A stretch of 64,000 nucleotides of DNA from positions 1-64,000 of the forward strand of contig NZ_CP115452.1 in NCBI RefSeq assembly GCF_027627435.1, written 5' to 3'. Shown here piece after piece: positions 61,173 to 64,000 of the stretch (positions are counted from its first letter, which is position 1; each line of letters begins with the position of its first letter). The DNA comes from Kitasatospora cathayae. GTDB taxonomy: Bacteria > Actinomycetota > Actinomycetes > Streptomycetales > Streptomycetaceae. The notes under the pieces were generated by a model. That model worked only from the letters and a program-made list of their open reading frames with translations. It was not told the origin of the DNA and searched no databases. The translations under genes were made by a program, and so were the position numbers.

Positions 61173-61276
61173 GGTCGTTCCCTGTTCCGTCCCCCGGCGA
61201 AGGCGGAATCCCGTGCTTCGCGGTCAGGCAGTGGCTTGGCGCGCCGACGGCCCGGACTGAGCTCAAGAGTTCTTCC

Positions 61277-64000
61277 TCAGCGGTCCGTGTCGGCTGTGGA
61301 GTCCTGCGGCCGGTCCGACCGCGGCGAGCGGGGAGCGGTGAGCTCCACGGCTCGGGGCACGGCGTCGCCGGGGGAATCCGGTGCTGCGTCGGTGGTCAGG
61401 CCGATGCCGATGTGCTGTGCGAGGCCGTCGGCGAGAGCCGCCAGAGTGGGGTGGCCCGCGACGAAGTCGCCGGCGAGCCTGACGTCGAGCGAGGCTTCCA
61501 GTCGGGTTCGCAGTTCGATGCGGAGCAGGGAGTCGAACCCGAGCGCATTCAGCGGGGTCTGCGGATCCAGGGTGCTGGCCCCCAGCCGGAGGACGGTGCG
61601 GATGTGTTCGGCCAGGTAGTCCTCGAGGAGCGTGCGGCGGGCGAGGCCGGGCTCCGCAGCCCGCAGCTCGCGTCGGATGTCGCGCGCCGCGTCCTGGCCG
61701 ACCGTCTGCGCGGAGGTGTCGGGCGCCTCGGGCGTGAGGAGGGCGAACAGCGATGACGGTCGGCCGGCCGGGGGGATCCAGGTGTCCGGCGGGCCGGGGA
61801 TGACGCCGGTGCGTACGCGGCCGTGGGTCAGGAGTTCCGCGAGGGCCTCGAGTCCGTCGGCGGTGGGAATGGTCTGGTAGCCGCGGGTCGCGAAGTCGGT
61901 GGCGACCCCGGTCTCGCCCCAGGGGCCCCAGTTCACGGCCAACGTGGGCAGGTCCAGGGCGGTGCGCCAGGTGGCGAACGCGTCGAGCCATGCGTTGGCG
62001 GCCGAGTAGGCGCCCTGGCCCGGGTTGCCGAGCAGGGAGGCCATGGAGGAATAGAGAACGAACCAGTCGAGTGGCAGTCCGGTGGTGGCCTGGTGGAGAC
62101 GCCAGGCGCCGGTGACTTTGGGACGCCAGACGCGTTCCAGCTGGTCGTCGGTGATGTTGGACACCGCGGCGTCGTCGAGGACCATCGCGGCGTGGATGAC
62201 ACCGCGCAGTGTCCCGCCGTCGGCGGTGGCTTCGGCCACCAGTCGCTCGGCGATGCCGGGCTGCGCGATGTCGCCGAGCACGACGCTGATGCGGGTCCCC
62301 TGTTCGAGCAGTCCGGCGAGGACCCGTTCGGTGTCGGCCGAGGGCGGTGTGCGTCCGTTGAGTACGAGGTGGGCGGCGCCCTGGCCTGCCAGCCATTGGG
62401 CCGTGGCGAGGCCGACGCCGCGCAGGCCTCCGGTGATGAGGTAGGCGCCGTCCGCTCGCACCGGCGAGGGCGGGTCGCGCAGTACGGCGGTGGTGTGGCC
62501 TTCGCCGGGTACGGTCAGGACCAGTTTGCCGATGTGCCCGGCACCGGCCATGAGGCGAAAGGCGTCGGCGGCCTGCGCGAGCGGGTAGGTCCCGCACGGC
62601 AACGGGGCCAGGCCGCCTCGGTCGAATTCGGCCAGGACCTCGCCCAGCAGCTCGGCGAAGGTGTCCGCGCGGGCGTTCTGGAGCTCGACGAGGTCGACCG
62701 TGCTCATGGTGATGTTGTGCCGTAGCGGTGCGAGACCCAGCGGGGTGTCGGCGAGGATGTCGCGCACCCCCAGCTCGACGAACCTGCCGAAGGGGCGCAG
62801 CGTTTCGAGTCCGGCCCTGATGGCAGGTCCGGAGAGGGAGTTGAGGACCACGTCGACGCCCTCTCCGGCGGTGGCGGCGCGGGTCTGCTCGGCGAAGTCC
62901 AGTGAGCGGGAGTCCATGACGTGCCGGACGCCCATCGCGCGCAGGTATCGGCGCTTGTCCTCGCTGCCGGCGGTGGCGAGCACCTCAGCGCCCAGGCGCC
63001 GCGCGACCGCGATCGCGGCCAGTCCCGTCCCGCCGGTGGCGCTGTGGATCAGGACACGCTCGCCGCTGGTGAGCCTGGCGACGTGGCGCAGCGCGTACCA
63101 GGCGGTGAGGTAGGCGATGGGCAGCCCGGCGGCCGTCTCGGCGGTCAGGCCCGCCGGGACGGGGGCGACGGCGGCGGCGGGCACGGTGGTGAAAGTGGTG
63201 AAGAGACCGCCTCGCACGTCGACGGCGAGGACTTCGTCGCCGGCGCGCAGGTGCCTGACGCCCGGTCCGACGGCGGTGATCACACCGGCGGCTTCGAAGC
63301 CGATCCGGTAGCCCGCTTCGTCGTCGGTCGCCAGCATGCCCATGGCGGTGAGCACGTCGCGGAAGTTCACGCCTGCGGCGTGGAGGCGCAGTTCGACCTC
63401 ACCGGGGCCGGGAGCACGTCGTGCGGTGGTGGTCAGGCGCAGGGCGTCGAGGTCGCCGAGCCGCCCTGCGTGGAGCTGGAACCGGTCGGTGCCGTAGTGC
63501 ACGGTTCGGGTGACGGCGGTGGCGCGTTCGGTTTCGGACAGGGGGGTGTAGGCCAGCCGGGCGATGTGGCGGGTGTCACCGCGCAGGGCGATCTCGTCCT
63601 CGGGGGGGTCGGTGAGGAGTTCGGCCGCGAGCCGGTGCAGGTCGACGTCGGCGGGGTCGGCGTCGACGAGGGTCGCTCGCAGCTCCGGGTGTTCGTGTGT
63701 CAGGACGCGCACCAGTCCGCGCAGGGCGCTCTGGGCGGGGTCGCAGGGCTGCCCAGGCTCCGCATCGTGGGCGGACCGGGTGACGGCGAACAGGCGTGTG
63801 GGCGCGCTGCGCGCGATCGCGCTCTGAGCGGCGGCGAGCAGGCGGCGGGTACGGTGCAGCGCGATCGCGGCGGCGTCGTCCTCGGGCGCGGACGGCGCGG
63901 ACAGGAGGACCACGGTGCACGGCGCGGGTGAGGAGTCCCAGTGCCGGGCGATGGTCTGCTTGAGCGGCTGGAGGGTGGCGCTGTCGACGGGAGCGTCGAG
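61277..64000 (-). CDS. Type I polyketide synthase, C-terminal part (ER-KR-ACP), runs off the window
   Basis: The last 907 codons of a modular PKS; the frame is open to the window edge at 64000. A structural part of the ketoreductase region comes first (to about 63540). An enoylreductase follows at about 63520-62530 (LHAAGVNFRDVLTAMGML, HSATGGTGLAAIAVARRLG), then a catalytic ketoreductase at about 62460-61800 with TGGLRGVGLATAQWL (NADPH), the LDD motif in HAAMVLDDAAVSNI and YSAANAWLD (Tyr and Asn). The ACP at about 61680-61420 has its phosphopantetheine Ser in LGFDSLLRIEL. The gene ends in an Asp/Ser/Arg-rich tail with no thioesterase. The module fully reduces beta-carbons if its upstream DH is active. 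Confidence 0.93.
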   Translation of the reverse strand, partial: LDAPVDSATLQPLKQTIARHWDSSPAPCTVVLLSAPSAPEDDAAAIALHRTRRLLAAAQSAIARSAPTRLFAVTRSAHDAEPGQPCDPAQSALRGLVRVLTHEHPELRATLVDADPADVDLHRLAAELLTDPPEDEIALRGDTRHIARLAYTPLSETERATAVTRTVHYGTDRFQLHAGRLGDLDALRLTTTARRAPGPGEVELRLHAAGVNFRDVLTAMGMLATDDEAGYRIGFEAAGVITAVGPGVRHLRAGDEVLAVDVRGGLFTTFTTVPAAAVAPVPAGLTAETAAGLPIAYLTAWYALRHVARLTSGERVLIHSATGGTGLAAIAVARRLGAEVLATAGSEDKRRYLRAMGVRHVMDSRSLDFAEQTRAATAGEGVDVVLNSLSGPAIRAGLETLRPFGRFVELGVRDILADTPLGLAPLRHNITMSTVDLVELQNARADTFAELLGEVLAEFDRGGLAPLPCGTYPLAQAADAFRLMAGAGHIGKLVLTVPGEGHTTAVLRDPPSPVRADGAYLITGGLRGVGLATAQWLAGQGAAHLVLNGRTPPSADTERVLAGLLEQGTRISVVLGDIAQPGIAERLVAEATADGGTLRGVIHAAMVLDDAAVSNITDDQLERVWRPKVTGAWRLHQATTGLPLDWFVLYSSMASLLGNPGQGAYSAANAWLDAFATWRTALDLPTLAVNWGPWGETGVATDFATRGYQTIPTADGLEALAELLTHGRVRTGVIPGPPDTWIPPAGRPSSLFALLTPEAPDTSAQTVGQDAARDIRRELRAAEPGLARRTLLEDYLAEHIRTVLRLGASTLDPQTPLNALGFDSLLRIELRTRLEASLDVRLAGDFVAGHPTLAALADGLAQHIGIGLTTDAAPDSPGDAVPRAVELTAPRSPRSDRPQDSTADTDR

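Noticed and set aside
61823..62725. Plus-strand frames within the PKS gene
   Set aside because: They are antisense shadows; the minus strand carries continuous ER, KR and ACP motifs.

Overview
The window looks like accessory DNA from a high-GC actinomycete, most likely Streptomyces or Kitasatospora. Coding regions are GC-rich, GTG starts are common, and the recognisable families are typical of Streptomycetaceae: TetR/MFS pairs, SMI1/KNR4 and Imm7 immunity proteins, a HATPase_c_2 anti-sigma-like kinase and a modular PKS. There are no rRNA or tRNA genes and no housekeeping operons. Transposon remnants, broken genes and plasmid-type replication genes are dense, which suggests a chromosome arm, linear plasmid or integrated element. 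The sequence alone does not decide between these.

0-5.4 kb: a decayed type I-E CRISPR array, two Tn3-family transposase fragments, a TetR-SGNH hydrolase pair with a 12-bp inverted-repeat operator, and a serine recombinase. 5.9-10.6 kb: a decayed Tn3-family transposon with recognisable terminal inverted repeats. Its cargo is a graspetide (omega-ester peptide) pair, tgmA and tgmB, beside a divergent TetR gene. 10.9-13.1 kb: TetR-MFS efflux pair with tandem operators. 13.2-19.2 kb: an IS630 remnant, a tyrosine-recombinase/endonuclease-VII-like fusion, and two IS630-type elements whose terminal repeats enclose extra genes (a P-loop kinase; a GNAT acetyltransferase).

19.3-28.6 kb: a field of intact and broken immunity-like genes (TPR, DUF6939, DUF6210, LRV/HEAT, Imm7, SMI1/KNR4). 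Nine copies of an AT-rich 16-bp palindrome punctuate its left two thirds. 29.1-33.0 kb: a primase-polymerase and D5-type helicase operon beside an iteron-rich region, probably the replication module of a plasmid or integrative element. 33.1-39.7 kb: broken helicase and immunity genes and a second CRISPR remnant. 39.7-41.6 kb: a ketoacyl-ACP synthase and divergent TetR sharing paired operators.

43.5-48.6 kb: a Septu-like defence pair (ptuA, ptuB), then a third IS630-type element inserted exactly at the ptuB stop codon and carrying a MerR-sliding-clamp fusion and a TPR gene, then a third CRISPR remnant. 48.7-57.7 kb: exported proteins (multicopper oxidase, GH114-like lipoprotein, beta-helix protein), a two-gene cassette of a 65-aa peptide and an alpha/alpha-toroid-like protein, and an IPT/TIG protein. 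57.8-64 kb: a phosphotransferase-like pseudokinase, an IS21-type transposase, a HATPase and the C-terminal ER-KR-ACP part of a type I PKS that runs off the window.

The strongest candidates for something new are the transposon-borne graspetide pair, the repeated pattern of IS630-type elements enclosing passenger genes, the palindrome-punctuated immunity region, and the small-peptide/toroid cassette.
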